Shown: positions 17,410 to 27,495 of the stretch, in pieces
Position numbering within the stretch: the first letter of the stretch is position 1
How the letters are laid out: each line of letters starts with the position of its first letter
Source of the DNA: Enterovibrio gelatinilyticus
GTDB lineage: Bacteria > Pseudomonadota > Gammaproteobacteria > Enterobacterales > Vibrionaceae
Length of the DNA: 64,000 bases
Direction of reading: 5' to 3'
NCBI RefSeq assembly: GCF_028683095.1
Contig: NZ_JAJUBC010000001.1
Span: 290,197-354,196 of the forward strand
Translations under genes and position numbers: made by a program
The notes under the pieces: model-generated
The model's database searches: none
What the model saw: the letters and a program-made list of their open reading frames with translations, nothing else
Told to the model about the DNA's origin: nothing

Positions 17410-17837
17410 CTCACATTAACCCTTGGCACAGCAAGTTGAAACTGACGCCTTAGCGTCAATGTTTAATAACATTGACGTGATACTTATTTATCGGCACGTA
17501 AATTCACTTCGACCATGATGGCTCTGGTCAACACAAAGACTCTTAGCGCTTCCCCTTTGACGTCACCATTAACTTCTCAATATTTCATGATGTTACTTTA
17601 AAAAATCATCTGTAAAAGCTTTCATCTTTCTTGACTAACAACACCCTCTCACTTTTCTCCTCTGCTCACACCGCTCTACAAAATCTTAAGTTGAACTCTC
17701 GTTTTATGAATTGCTTCTACTGTTCTTGTTCGTATGTCAACGCATGCACTACTCTTACTAATGACTCTAATAATTAACATTTTTACAACTTTTAATATTC
17801 ATTCTTATTTTTGTGCTTAGTTTGGAGAAATACGACT
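17410..17837. promoter_or_regulatory. 428-bp AT-rich leader region of the adhesin operon
   Basis: No gene is supported. It begins with a terminator-like hairpin for the upstream gene (17454-17477) and becomes strongly AT-rich toward the adhesin start, as expected for the promoter and leader of a regulated biofilm operon. I looked for a cyclic-di-GMP riboswitch and did not find one. Confidence 0.4.
17454..17477 (+). terminator. 10-bp hairpin after the DUF1989 gene
   Basis: CGTCAATGTT (17454-17463) pairs with AACATTGACG (17468-17477) over TAAT, followed by TGATACTTATTTAT. It lies 45 bases after the stop; a plausible weak terminator. Confidence 0.5.
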
Positions 17838-20800
17838 ATGAGCGAAGTCAAACTTCCATTTGGTGCAAATGTCCTATTTGTCAGTGGCGCAGCTTCTCTC
17901 AATCAACTCTCAACAAAAGTTGAAGTTGAAGTCGGTAAACACCTCAATAAGGGTCAAATACTTAACGTAGAAAGTGACACTATCATTGCTTTTCAGGATG
18001 ACAACGGAAGACCATTCATCTATAGCAATAGCGATATACATACTTTAAGCGACGTACTTAGCTCAGATAATTCCCTCAATGTCGGCGATCAGGATATCGC
18101 TCAAATTATCGAGTCAATCATTAGTGGACAAGACCCAACTCAAACTGACGAGAATACAACAGCATCAGGGATGACAGTAACGAGCACGGGGACGCATGGC
18201 TTTTATGCTCTTAGCCGGGATGCTAACGAAACCATTGCCAGTGCTGGTTATGATACCAAGGCTTATGATGGTGATGAGACCGCAGCAAACACACAAGAAC
18301 AACAGACTTCAAACTTCTTCGTTAAACCAGAACTAGATGTTTCAGTTGATGCGCTGACAAAAGACAGCACGCCAACAATAACCGGTACGACTAATCAACC
18401 ATCCGGTTCCAGTGTCCAAATAACTATTACTGATGCGGATGGAAATATCCAAACTATCACTGCAATCGTTCAAGCTAGTGGTAGTTTCTCTGTAGATGTT
18501 CCTCAAGGTTTAACTGACGGACAGTTCTCAATTACTGCATCCCTTGTTGATTCTCAAGGTAGCCGTGTTGTGGCATCTGCTTCAGGAATTATTGATACTA
18601 CCGCCCCCGGTGAAGGCACTGGCTCGGGCGGCACTGATGATTTGCCTCTCATAGCGATCCCTGAAGCCATCGGCGGTGTCGGCGAGACAGAGGTCTCAGA
18701 CGGAATTGAAGTACAGGTCACCCCGCCCACAGGCACAAAACCCGGCGACACCATCACCCTCACGGTCACACAACCCGATGGCGATACCACCTCAGTCACC
18801 GCTACCGTCCCGAACGGTTGGATAAGTGGCAGCAGTGTGCCTATCATCGTCTCTCCTGAGGCATTAGGCGGCGGCAGACGTCGTTTGCCTGATGAGGGTG
18901 ACTACACCATTACCGCCACCGTCACGGATTCGGCGGGAAACACCTCGGCACCCAGCGCCAACGCTGACTTCAGCATTGATACCACGGCCCCTGGTGAAGG
19001 CACGGGCGTGGGCGGCACCGATGAATTACCACTCGTGGCGATCCCTGAAGCCTCCGGCGGCGTCGGCGAGAACGAGGTCTCTGATGGTATTGAGGTACAA
19101 GTCACGCCCCCCACAGGGACCGAACCCGGCGATAAGATCACGGTCACGGTCACGCAACCCGATGGCGATACCTCCGCAGTCACTGCGACCGTCCCAAATG
19201 GCTGGACAGGCGGCACCAGTGTCTCTGTGACTGTTTCGCCAGAAGACTTAGGGGCAAGCAGCGGACAATTGCCTGACGAAGGTGGTTACACGATTATCGC
19301 CACCGTCACGGATTCGGCGGGAAATACATCGGCGTCTAGCACCGATGCTGATTTCACCATTGACACAACCGCACCCGGTGAAGGCACGGGCGTGGGCGGT
19401 ACCGATGAACTGCCTTTGGTTGCGATCCTCGAATCCACCGGCGGTATCGGCGAGGCTGAAGTCTCTGACGGCGTTGAAGTACAAATAACGCCCCCCACAG
19501 GTACCGAGCCCGGCGACACTATCACTGTCACGGTCACGCAACCCGATGGTGATATCACCTCGGTCACTGCGACCGTTCCAAATGGCTGGACAAGCGGCAC
19601 CAGTGTGTCTGTCACCGTTTCGCCAGAAGATTTAGGGGCCAGCAGCGGTCAATTACCTGACGAAGGCGATTACACGATTTCCGCCACCGTCACGGATTCT
19701 GCGGGAAATACATCGGCATCTAGCACAGATTCCGATTTCACCATTGATACCACTGCCCCCGGTGAAGGCACGGGCGTGGGCGGCACCGATGAACTGCCTC
19801 TTGTGGCTATCCCCGAAGCCTCCGGCGGCGTCGGCGAAAACGAAGTCTCTAATGGCATCGACGTCCAAGTGACCCCTCCCACAGGCACAAAACCCGGCGA
19901 TACGATCACTGTCACGGTGACACAACCCGATGGGGATATGACTCAAGTAATTGCCACCGTCCCGAATGGCTGGGCTGGCGGGAGTAGTGTGTCAGTTACC
20001 GTTTCGCCAGAAGATTTAGGGGCCACCAGCGGGCAATTGCCTGACGAAGGTGATTACACGATTACTGCCACCGTCACGGATTCGGCGGGAAATACATCAG
20101 CATCTAGCACAGATTCCGATTTCACCGTTGATACCACTGCCCCCGGTGAAGGCACGGGCGTGGGTGGCACCGATGAACTGCCACTCGTGGCGATCCCTGA
20201 AGCCTCCGGCGGCGTCGGCGAGAACGATGTCTCTAACGGCATCGATGTCCAAGTGACGCCACCGACAGGCACAAAACCCGGCGACACCATCACTCTTACC
20301 GTCACGCAACCTGACGGGGACACCACCACGGTCACCGCAACCGTCCCAAATGGCTGGACAGGCGGCGACAGTGTCTCTATTACCGTTTCGCCAGAAGATT
20401 TAGGGGCCACCAGCGGGCAATTGCCTGACGAAGGCGATTACACGATTACCACCACTGTGACTGACTCCGCGGGTAACACCTCGGCATCTAGCTCAAGCTT
20501 TGACATCACGGTTGATACAACGTCATCCGCGACACCCACAGTTACTATTACTGACGACGCAAACAACGATGGTTTAGTCAATAGCCAAGAACATGGGAGT
20601 GATGATGTTCAGCTGACAGTCTCCGTTGACCATGGGGATTTTTCGACTGGCGGTTTAGTCACGGTCGTTGTCAATAATGACGGCGTCGTTCGAACCGAAA
20701 ACCTCAAACTCGTTAGCGGTTCCTTGCAACATGAAGATGGCTCAGCCGCATCCGATTATAGCTATAACAATGGCACCATTTCCTGGAACGAGGTGGTCGC

Positions 20801-23800
20801 TGCTGGAGACAGTATTTCCGTCAATGCTACACAAACAGACTCTGCTGGAAATGTTTCAAGTTCTGGTACTGATTCTGCCCTCGCGACACAAGCGAGCAAC
20901 GACGCTTCGTCTACACAAGAAGACGTTGCACTAAATGGCAATGTACTCACCAATGATCTTGGCAACTCCAGTGTCACCAGCTTTCTGGTAACAGGTTCTT
21001 CAACCGTTTATACCGCAGGTCAAACCGCCGTTATTTCAGGCATGGGATCATTCGCATTAAATGCCAACGGAAGCTACAGCTTTACACCTGAAACTGATTG
21101 GAACGGTACCGTTCCAGATGTGACCTACACGACCAATTCCGGTGACACCGCCACTGTTGGCATTACCGTCACAGCCGTTGATGATTCAGTAGATGCTGTA
21201 GATGACACTTATTCAATGAACGAGGACGATACGCTTGTTCTAAACCTTCTGGGGAATGATCAAGCCCCTGATGATGGGCTTGAAATAACACACATCAACG
21301 GCATTGCACTCACTGGTAGCGCTGAAAATATCGCCGTGAGCAACGGCACCGTTGTGATAGATGCTGACGGCAGTATGAGCTTTAAACCGGACGCAAATTA
21401 TTTTGGTTCAGTCAGTTTTAATTATCAGGTCAAAGATAGTGATGGTTCTAGCGATACGGCCAGTGTGAACATCACGGTTAACAGCGTTAATGATGGTCCA
21501 GATGCTGTTGATGACACAACCATATTGACGGACGCCGGTGCCTATACCACTGGGTATTCAGGTCCAGCCAACGATACGACGAGGGTTGAATCTAATGGCT
21601 CAAATGCAGTCGAAGACTCCGCTTATCTAACCACAACCAAAGCGGATGGCAGCTATACCGTCGTATGGAGAGGATGGAATGGCAGCTATAGCGGTGATAA
21701 TAAAGTCTTCTTGCAGAGTTTTAATGCAGATGGCTCATTGCAAGGCGATCAGGTTCAGTTGGGCTCTAGACAAAAAATCGAGTCTCCTCAGGTAACCCAA
21801 CTTAATGACGACGGTGATCTATTAGTCACCTGGACGGGATACAATAATAGCGCGACATTGAATACCCACTCCTATGCCCAAGTGGTATACGCAGACCCCA
21901 GCGCACATGGCGGTGCGACCACAGGACCAGAAATCGATCTAGGTACATCGGCGCTCAGATGTGTCACCTCTGAGCATTCAGAAGATAACAGTATGCTGGT
22001 CTGGGTAGATAACTTTACCTTGTACATGCAAGTGCTAGACAGTTCCGGCGACAAAGTTGGCTCAGCGCAAGTCGTCGGCTCCGTTTCCGCCAACAGCAAT
22101 GGCTATCCCATTGTATCTAATCCTGAAATCACGGTTCTCGACAACGGTAACTATGTCGTTTCTTGGAGCCAAGGTTCAACGGCAACCGCGACCAACACCG
22201 CCATGTTTTCTTCCACTGGCAGCAAAATTGGCAGCACTCAAACACTAAACATTGGCGGCACTAACGGTAATGCAGATCAAGAAACTAATATCGTCAGCAC
22301 TGGCGACGACAACTATGCGGTTGTTGGGTCAAGCGGTGGTGTCGTAACACTCACACTGATTGATGCGACCACTAACGCGCCCATTGCCGGTTCAACCCAG
22401 ACCTTGAATTTAGCTGGCACCACTGGCAACGACATGCCATCCATCACCAATATAGGGACGGACGGCGAATTTGTTGTCGTGTGGCGTGGCATTGAAAGCG
22501 GTGAGTGGTACACCTACATCCAGCACTTTGATGCAAACGGCGTGAAAGACTTACCCACCGAGAAGTTCCACGCCCCAGGCGGCCATGGCCCAGCAAAAGT
22601 GGTTGGTGTTGGTGATGATGGCGACTATGTCATTGTTTGGTCGAGCATTAACGGAAGCGGAAACTACGACGTACATACCCAGAAGTACAATGCGGATGGG
22701 ACAAAAGATGGGTCAGAATTGACGTTCACCGGCCAGAAAGTGAACGAGAATGACCTGAATTTTGACATTATCCCTATTGGAGATAACGGTGCCTACGCGA
22801 TCTCGTTTCTAGGAACGGATTCTGACGCCAATGGCGGTGATTACACAACATATATCGGTCATGTAGATGAGAATGGCAGTAAAGTCGTCACCTACCCCGA
22901 TGGCAGTTCTGGTGACTTCACTGTCGCCACAGATACAGTGATTAGTTCGGGTACATACACAGTCACCTATAGCACGGGAACCTTGTACGCAAACGGTACT
23001 GCCTACCCAAGCGGCAGTCAGGTTCCGGCAAATGAATGGGTAAATGTGACGCTAGTGGGCGCGGTTGCCGCGGACTATGACTTGGTCGTCACCGCAGCCG
23101 AAGCGATCACCACCGATGAAGACACTGCCCTAGTGATTAATGTGTCCGATCTGTTACTGAATGATACCGATCTCGAAGGCGATACACTTACTGTTGTTTC
23201 AGTTCAAGCCCCCGAAAACGGCACTGTCACTCTCAATGGCGATGGCACCATCACCTTTACCCCAACGGCTGATTACAGCGGGCCAGCAAGCTTTACCTAT
23301 ACCGTCAGTGATGGAGAAGGTGGAACCGACACGGCCACTGTCAACTTGAACGTAACACCAGATGCCGTCGATGCAGTGAATGACGACTACACACTGAATA
23401 ATGGAGGATCTGTTGCTCTCGACTTGATCAGCAATGATACGTCATCAGATAGCGGTCTCGAAGTCACACAAATCAATGGCGTCGCCTTAACTGGAGGCGC
23501 ACAAAATATTGCCGTAGATAATGGCTCAGTCGTCATTGCTGGCGATGGCAGCATGAGCTTTGTTCCAGACAGTAACTTTTATGGACAGATTGACTTTGAC
23601 TATCAGGTTCAAAGTGATAATGGCGACTCTGACACAGCGACAGTGACCATTGCCGGTGACGCAAACAAACCCACACTTTCTGTCGTGAACACAAACACCG
23701 ATAACGAAGTCGGTGAGTCATTTTGGGCAACATTTACAATAAGTCTCAGTGACGCCGTCACTGAGCCCACAAAGGTCAAGGTCTCACTGCTTCTGGGAGT

Positions 23801-25286
23801 TGGCTACGACGTCAGTAATGAAGATCTAGGCAAATATGAATATTGGACGGGGTCAACGTGGGCAAATTTCAAAAACGGAAGTGAACTTACCTTATCAGCA
23901 TTTCAAACTGAACTTAACGTAAGAACCCAGCCCATCAATGACTCTAAAGCGGAAAGTGCAGAGACACTCATCGTCAGGGCGGAACCCATTGCATCAGAAA
24001 CCAACATTCAAAGCGGTCAAGCTGAAGACACCGTCGTTATCGTTGAATCTTATGACATCGATACAAGTGGCCTTAATTCAGGTTTTGTGCATTGGCATAT
24101 TGACGCAGATGGAGTCCAACATGTCATGGGTAACCGATGGCATCCCAATGAAAAGGTCACTCTCAACGGTCCTGATGGAAGTGAAAAAGTGGTCTATGCC
24201 GATAGTGATGGCTTCTTCCATGAAAGCGGCGTGGACTATTACACCTCAGCAGGCACACTCTCTGCCCAAGGCGAATCTAGCGGAAACTCTAAAAACAATA
24301 TCGAAATCACTCCCAGCATCACCCCTATCGTTCTTGATCTGGACGGCGACGGAATAGAGACCTCTGATGTAACTGAAAATCCAGTCAACTTCGACTATGA
24401 CGGAGATGGACAGGCCGTTAACACTGGTTGGGTCTCAGGAGGAGATGGTTTACTGGTCCGTGACATCAATAAAGACGGTGAAATCAACGACGGTTCGGAA
24501 CTCTTTGGGTCGAACACCGAGCTCCAAGATGGAACCAATGCAGCAGATGGTTACGAAGCATTAGCCCAGCATGACACCAATGCAGACGGCATCATTGATC
24601 AAAACGACACAATCTACTCGGAACTCGGTGTCTGGGTTGATACAAACATGGATGGCAAAACCGACGAAGGAGAACTTCTAAGTTTGGAAGAGGCTGGAGT
24701 CGCTTCGATTAGTCTTGATGCTCAAACCACCGACGACACACAGAACAATAACACCATAGGTAAAACATCCACCTACACCACTACCGACGGTGAAGAGCGC
24801 GCAGCTGCGGACGTCTGGTTTGCCACCCAGCAAACTGGAGAGGAAGAAACAAATATTGCTGGTTTGGTCGAGGAGCACAGTATCAGTGGCTTAGATAACA
24901 GTGAACTTGTCTGGAACAGCGATAACGTTGATGACCAACCTTGGTCTGACACGGTAACTGACTTCACGGTGGGTGAATCTCATCTTGACCTATCTGACTT
25001 AGTGACAGACCACGAAGACAACCTTCTTAGCGAAGCAGATGTTGATATGTTCGAGCAAGACGGCTCATTGGTGCTCAGGGTAGACACAGATGGTGACCAT
25101 GCGTGGAACCAAGAGATCATTCTTCAGGACGTGTCGTTACAAGACATTGTCGATGAAAACGGAATGATCAAAAACGGCGTGTTTGGTGATGACAATACGA
25201 AAGAGCTCTTCCAAAAGGCAGCAGCGACAGATGTTGTAGAGAACACGCCAACGCTATTGGACGACCCAACTGTCGATCACCACTAA
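17838..25286 (+). CDS. Giant LapA/BapA-type surface adhesin secreted by type I system
   Basis: 2482 residues from the ATG at 17838 (GGAG 10 bases upstream); an upstream TTG at 17811 is less likely. Residues 1-140 form a retention module like that of LapA, which holds the protein in the outer-membrane TolC pore. The LapG site expected around residues 107-111 reads TASG rather than TAAG; a TAAN occurs at 148-151. Then: an Ig-like domain (160-252), five nearly identical 128-residue Ig-like repeats (253-892), another Ig-like domain, cadherin/VCBS-like domains (about 1015-1230), an eight-bladed propeller-like stretch (1230-1690), two cadherin-like domains, a Calx-beta-like region, an EF-hand-rich calcium-binding segment (from LDLDGDGIE near 2166) and a C-terminal type I secretion tail. 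It should mediate attachment and biofilm formation and is cotranscribed with its own exporter. Confidence 0.9.
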   Translation: MSEVKLPFGANVLFVSGAASLNQLSTKVEVEVGKHLNKGQILNVESDTIIAFQDDNGRPFIYSNSDIHTLSDVLSSDNSLNVGDQDIAQIIESIISGQDPTQTDENTTASGMTVTSTGTHGFYALSRDANETIASAGYDTKAYDGDETAANTQEQQTSNFFVKPELDVSVDALTKDSTPTITGTTNQPSGSSVQITITDADGNIQTITAIVQASGSFSVDVPQGLTDGQFSITASLVDSQGSRVVASASGIIDTTAPGEGTGSGGTDDLPLIAIPEAIGGVGETEVSDGIEVQVTPPTGTKPGDTITLTVTQPDGDTTSVTATVPNGWISGSSVPIIVSPEALGGGRRRLPDEGDYTITATVTDSAGNTSAPSANADFSIDTTAPGEGTGVGGTDELPLVAIPEASGGVGENEVSDGIEVQVTPPTGTEPGDKITVTVTQPDGDTSAVTATVPNGWTGGTSVSVTVSPEDLGASSGQLPDEGGYTIIATVTDSAGNTSASSTDADFTIDTTAPGEGTGVGGTDELPLVAILESTGGIGEAEVSDGVEVQITPPTGTEPGDTITVTVTQPDGDITSVTATVPNGWTSGTSVSVTVSPEDLGASSGQLPDEGDYTISATVTDSAGNTSASSTDSDFTIDTTAPGEGTGVGGTDELPLVAIPEASGGVGENEVSNGIDVQVTPPTGTKPGDTITVTVTQPDGDMTQVIATVPNGWAGGSSVSVTVSPEDLGATSGQLPDEGDYTITATVTDSAGNTSASSTDSDFTVDTTAPGEGTGVGGTDELPLVAIPEASGGVGENDVSNGIDVQVTPPTGTKPGDTITLTVTQPDGDTTTVTATVPNGWTGGDSVSITVSPEDLGATSGQLPDEGDYTITTTVTDSAGNTSASSSSFDITVDTTSSATPTVTITDDANNDGLVNSQEHGSDDVQLTVSVDHGDFSTGGLVTVVVNNDGVVRTENLKLVSGSLQHEDGSAASDYSYNNGTISWNEVVAAGDSISVNATQTDSAGNVSSSGTDSALATQASNDASSTQEDVALNGNVLTNDLGNSSVTSFLVTGSSTVYTAGQTAVISGMGSFALNANGSYSFTPETDWNGTVPDVTYTTNSGDTATVGITVTAVDDSVDAVDDTYSMNEDDTLVLNLLGNDQAPDDGLEITHINGIALTGSAENIAVSNGTVVIDADGSMSFKPDANYFGSVSFNYQVKDSDGSSDTASVNITVNSVNDGPDAVDDTTILTDAGAYTTGYSGPANDTTRVESNGSNAVEDSAYLTTTKADGSYTVVWRGWNGSYSGDNKVFLQSFNADGSLQGDQVQLGSRQKIESPQVTQLNDDGDLLVTWTGYNNSATLNTHSYAQVVYADPSAHGGATTGPEIDLGTSALRCVTSEHSEDNSMLVWVDNFTLYMQVLDSSGDKVGSAQVVGSVSANSNGYPIVSNPEITVLDNGNYVVSWSQGSTATATNTAMFSSTGSKIGSTQTLNIGGTNGNADQETNIVSTGDDNYAVVGSSGGVVTLTLIDATTNAPIAGSTQTLNLAGTTGNDMPSITNIGTDGEFVVVWRGIESGEWYTYIQHFDANGVKDLPTEKFHAPGGHGPAKVVGVGDDGDYVIVWSSINGSGNYDVHTQKYNADGTKDGSELTFTGQKVNENDLNFDIIPIGDNGAYAISFLGTDSDANGGDYTTYIGHVDENGSKVVTYPDGSSGDFTVATDTVISSGTYTVTYSTGTLYANGTAYPSGSQVPANEWVNVTLVGAVAADYDLVVTAAEAITTDEDTALVINVSDLLLNDTDLEGDTLTVVSVQAPENGTVTLNGDGTITFTPTADYSGPASFTYTVSDGEGGTDTATVNLNVTPDAVDAVNDDYTLNNGGSVALDLISNDTSSDSGLEVTQINGVALTGGAQNIAVDNGSVVIAGDGSMSFVPDSNFYGQIDFDYQVQSDNGDSDTATVTIAGDANKPTLSVVNTNTDNEVGESFWATFTISLSDAVTEPTKVKVSLLLGVGYDVSNEDLGKYEYWTGSTWANFKNGSELTLSAFQTELNVRTQPINDSKAESAETLIVRAEPIASETNIQSGQAEDTVVIVESYDIDTSGLNSGFVHWHIDADGVQHVMGNRWHPNEKVTLNGPDGSEKVVYADSDGFFHESGVDYYTSAGTLSAQGESSGNSKNNIEITPSITPIVLDLDGDGIETSDVTENPVNFDYDGDGQAVNTGWVSGGDGLLVRDINKDGEINDGSELFGSNTELQDGTNAADGYEALAQHDTNADGIIDQNDTIYSELGVWVDTNMDGKTDEGELLSLEEAGVASISLDAQTTDDTQNNNTIGKTSTYTTTDGEERAAADVWFATQQTGEEETNIAGLVEEHSISGLDNSELVWNSDNVDDQPWSDTVTDFTVGESHLDLSDLVTDHEDNLLSEADVDMFEQDGSLVLRVDTDGDHAWNQEIILQDVSLQDIVDENGMIKNGVFGDDNTKELFQKAAATDVVENTPTLLDDPTVDHH
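18594..20513 (+). repeat. Five tandem 384-bp repeats inside the adhesin
   Basis: Units begin at 18594, 18978, 19362, 19746 and 20130, each exactly 384 bp (128 codons), each opening with the codons for DTTAPGEGTG. Later units are closest to each other (for example units 4 and 5), the first is most divergent. The pattern suggests expansion by unequal recombination with ongoing homogenisation; copy number probably varies between strains. Confidence 0.95.
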
Positions 25287-25302
25287 AAAGGGGCCATTTA
25301 TC

Positions 25303-27495
25303 GTGCGATTAGCTGATGATGTAAAACCGCAGTGGAGCATTCCTAGCTCAGCCCAAACCACCGCGGATCCTTTGTTGGATTGCTTGGTGATACTCACCGA
25401 GTACTACGGATCTCCGTGTTCGGGTGAAGCCCTCGTGGCTAGTTTACCAATGAGGGAGGCTCGACTTACCCCAGACCTATTTCCTCAAGCATCAGCCCGA
25501 GCAGGTCTGGTCTCTAAACTCGCGAGAAAACCGCTCAATACCATTAGTGAAATGCTAACACCCTGCATTCTTCTATTGGCAGATCAAAAAGCCTGTATTT
25601 TGCGTTCTCTGGACAGTGAAAACGAACAAGCCATTGTTCAACTGCCTGATACTGGTGGAGAAACCACGCTGAGTTTGGAAGATCTCGAAGCGCAATACGT
25701 CGGGTATTCCATCTTGATAAAGAAGCAATATCGAGGTGATAAAAGCGTCGATATACATCAGCATACGAAAAAAGGTCACTGGCTATTTTCAATGCTGTGG
25801 GAAGCGGCTCCCATATACCGTGAGGCGTTACTTGCTTCAGTGATTGTCAACATTTTTGCGTTAGTTTCCCCCCTCTTCATGATGAATGTGTACGACAAGA
25901 TCCTACCCAATCAAGCCTTTGAGTCCTTATGGGTACTCGCTAGCGGTGCCGCATTGGTATTTGCCTTTGATTACATTCTTCGCTACGTCAGAAGTTCGTT
26001 GATTGATAATGCGGGAAAGAAAATCGATATTGTCGTGTCTTCTCGCTTGTTTGCCAAATCCATCGGTATACCGCTAGAAAAACGCGGCCCCAGTGTTGGA
26101 GGCATGGCAAAACAAATCAGCGAATTTGATAGCGTAAGGGAAATGTTAACCTCTACGACGGTGACGGCACTGGTCGACCTCCCCTTTGCTATCTTCTTCC
26201 TTTTTATTATCTACATTTTCGCTGGTGATTTAGCCGTCGTTCCTTTGGCAGCAGGCATCATCATTATCGGCTATGCCTTTGCTATTCAGCCAAAACTTCG
26301 AGACGCCATTGAAGAAAGCAACAAGTTTGCAGGGCTGAAAAATGGGCATTTAATTGAAAGTCTCTCTGCTATGGAGGCCATCAAAGCGAACCTCGCGGAA
26401 GGGATTGTTCAAAAGACATGGCAGCAAATGATAGCGCACTCTGCAACATGGGGATTAAAGGTCAAAAAAATATCCCAGTCAGTGTCCTACCTCGCCACAT
26501 TTATTACGCAAATGACTTCAGTCGTGGTGGTGATCCTAGGGGTATATCTCGTCTCTAAAGGCGATATTTCCATGGGGGGGATCATTGCCGCAGTGATGCT
26601 CTCCGGTCGAGTCGTCTCGCCTATGGCGCAGTTAGCCAACTTGCTCACACGGTCGAATCAAACAATGAGCTCTCTTCGCCAACTCGACGCGCTCATGGAC
26701 CAAAGTGACGAATTTGAAGATAAAGGTCATTTGATCAGCCGACAACAACTCAAAGGCCAGATTGAAGCCTCCGCCGTCAGTTTCACGTATCAAGACACCG
26801 AAGAGCCTGTGCTTTACCCCTCTACTCTCAAAATCACGGAAGGTGAAAGCGTCGCTATCATTGGCAAGAATGGTTCAGGGAAAACCACACTGCTTAAGAT
26901 GTGCGCGGGGTTATACCAACCCACGCAAGGTAGCTTGAGATTTGACGGTATTGATTCCAAGCAAATACACCCAGCCGACCTTCGCCGAAATGTGGGTTAC
27001 ATGCCGCAAGACATCACACTTTTTCATGGCTCTATTCGCGACAACATCCTTTTTGGTACTCGACAAGTCACTGAACATCAACTCATCCGCGCCGTTCAAC
27101 TCTCGGGGGTTAGTCAATTCACGTCTTTGGATTCTCAAGGGCTAGATAAACAAGTGGGAGAACGAGGGGAATCTCTCTCGCGTGGACAGCGCCAAGCTGT
27201 CGCTCTAGCTCGATCCATTTTGAATGACCCTTCAATTTTATTAATGGACGAACCCACGTCATCCATGGATGCATTTGCTGAAAAGCAATTCATCCGCGCT
27301 ATGCATCACGTCAGCAAAGAAAGGACCTTGTTGTTGATAACCCACAAAATGTCCCTGTTGGAAATCGTCGATCGCGTCGTGGTGCTCGATAAAGGACGTA
27401 TTTTTCTAGATGGCCCAAGAGAGATCGTGTTGAAGAAACTGGCTCAAGGCCAGAGATCTGCTGACGAACCACGGAGACAAGCCAACAATGAGTAA
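25303..27495 (+). CDS. lapB: Type I secretion ATPase/permease, LapB/LssB-like
   Basis: 730 residues from a GTG start with AAGGGG 9 bases upstream, 16 bases after the adhesin. The N-terminal 130 residues are a C39-like domain without the catalytic Cys (DPLLDCLVILTEYYG), typical of exporters that do not cleave a leader. Six transmembrane helices occupy about residues 165-440. The nucleotide-binding domain has Walker A IIGKNGSGKTTLLK, signature ESLSRGQRQAVALA and Walker B ILLMDEPTSSMD. It powers export of the adhesin through the HlyD and TolC partners encoded next. Its stop overlaps the next start by 8 bases. Confidence 0.9.
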   Translation: MRLADDVKPQWSIPSSAQTTADPLLDCLVILTEYYGSPCSGEALVASLPMREARLTPDLFPQASARAGLVSKLARKPLNTISEMLTPCILLLADQKACILRSLDSENEQAIVQLPDTGGETTLSLEDLEAQYVGYSILIKKQYRGDKSVDIHQHTKKGHWLFSMLWEAAPIYREALLASVIVNIFALVSPLFMMNVYDKILPNQAFESLWVLASGAALVFAFDYILRYVRSSLIDNAGKKIDIVVSSRLFAKSIGIPLEKRGPSVGGMAKQISEFDSVREMLTSTTVTALVDLPFAIFFLFIIYIFAGDLAVVPLAAGIIIIGYAFAIQPKLRDAIEESNKFAGLKNGHLIESLSAMEAIKANLAEGIVQKTWQQMIAHSATWGLKVKKISQSVSYLATFITQMTSVVVVILGVYLVSKGDISMGGIIAAVMLSGRVVSPMAQLANLLTRSNQTMSSLRQLDALMDQSDEFEDKGHLISRQQLKGQIEASAVSFTYQDTEEPVLYPSTLKITEGESVAIIGKNGSGKTTLLKMCAGLYQPTQGSLRFDGIDSKQIHPADLRRNVGYMPQDITLFHGSIRDNILFGTRQVTEHQLIRAVQLSGVSQFTSLDSQGLDKQVGERGESLSRGQRQAVALARSILNDPSILLMDEPTSSMDAFAEKQFIRAMHHVSKERTLLLITHKMSLLEIVDRVVVLDKGRIFLDGPREIVLKKLAQGQRSADEPRRQANNE

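Noticed and set aside
17410..17837. Possible c-di-GMP riboswitch upstream of the adhesin
   Set aside because: None of the conserved GEMM core stretches could be found by eye.
18554..20410. Multiple minus-strand frames of about 100 codons with similar sequence
   Set aside because: They recur once per 384-bp repeat and are antisense to the adhesin; no ribosome binding sites and no independent family similarity.
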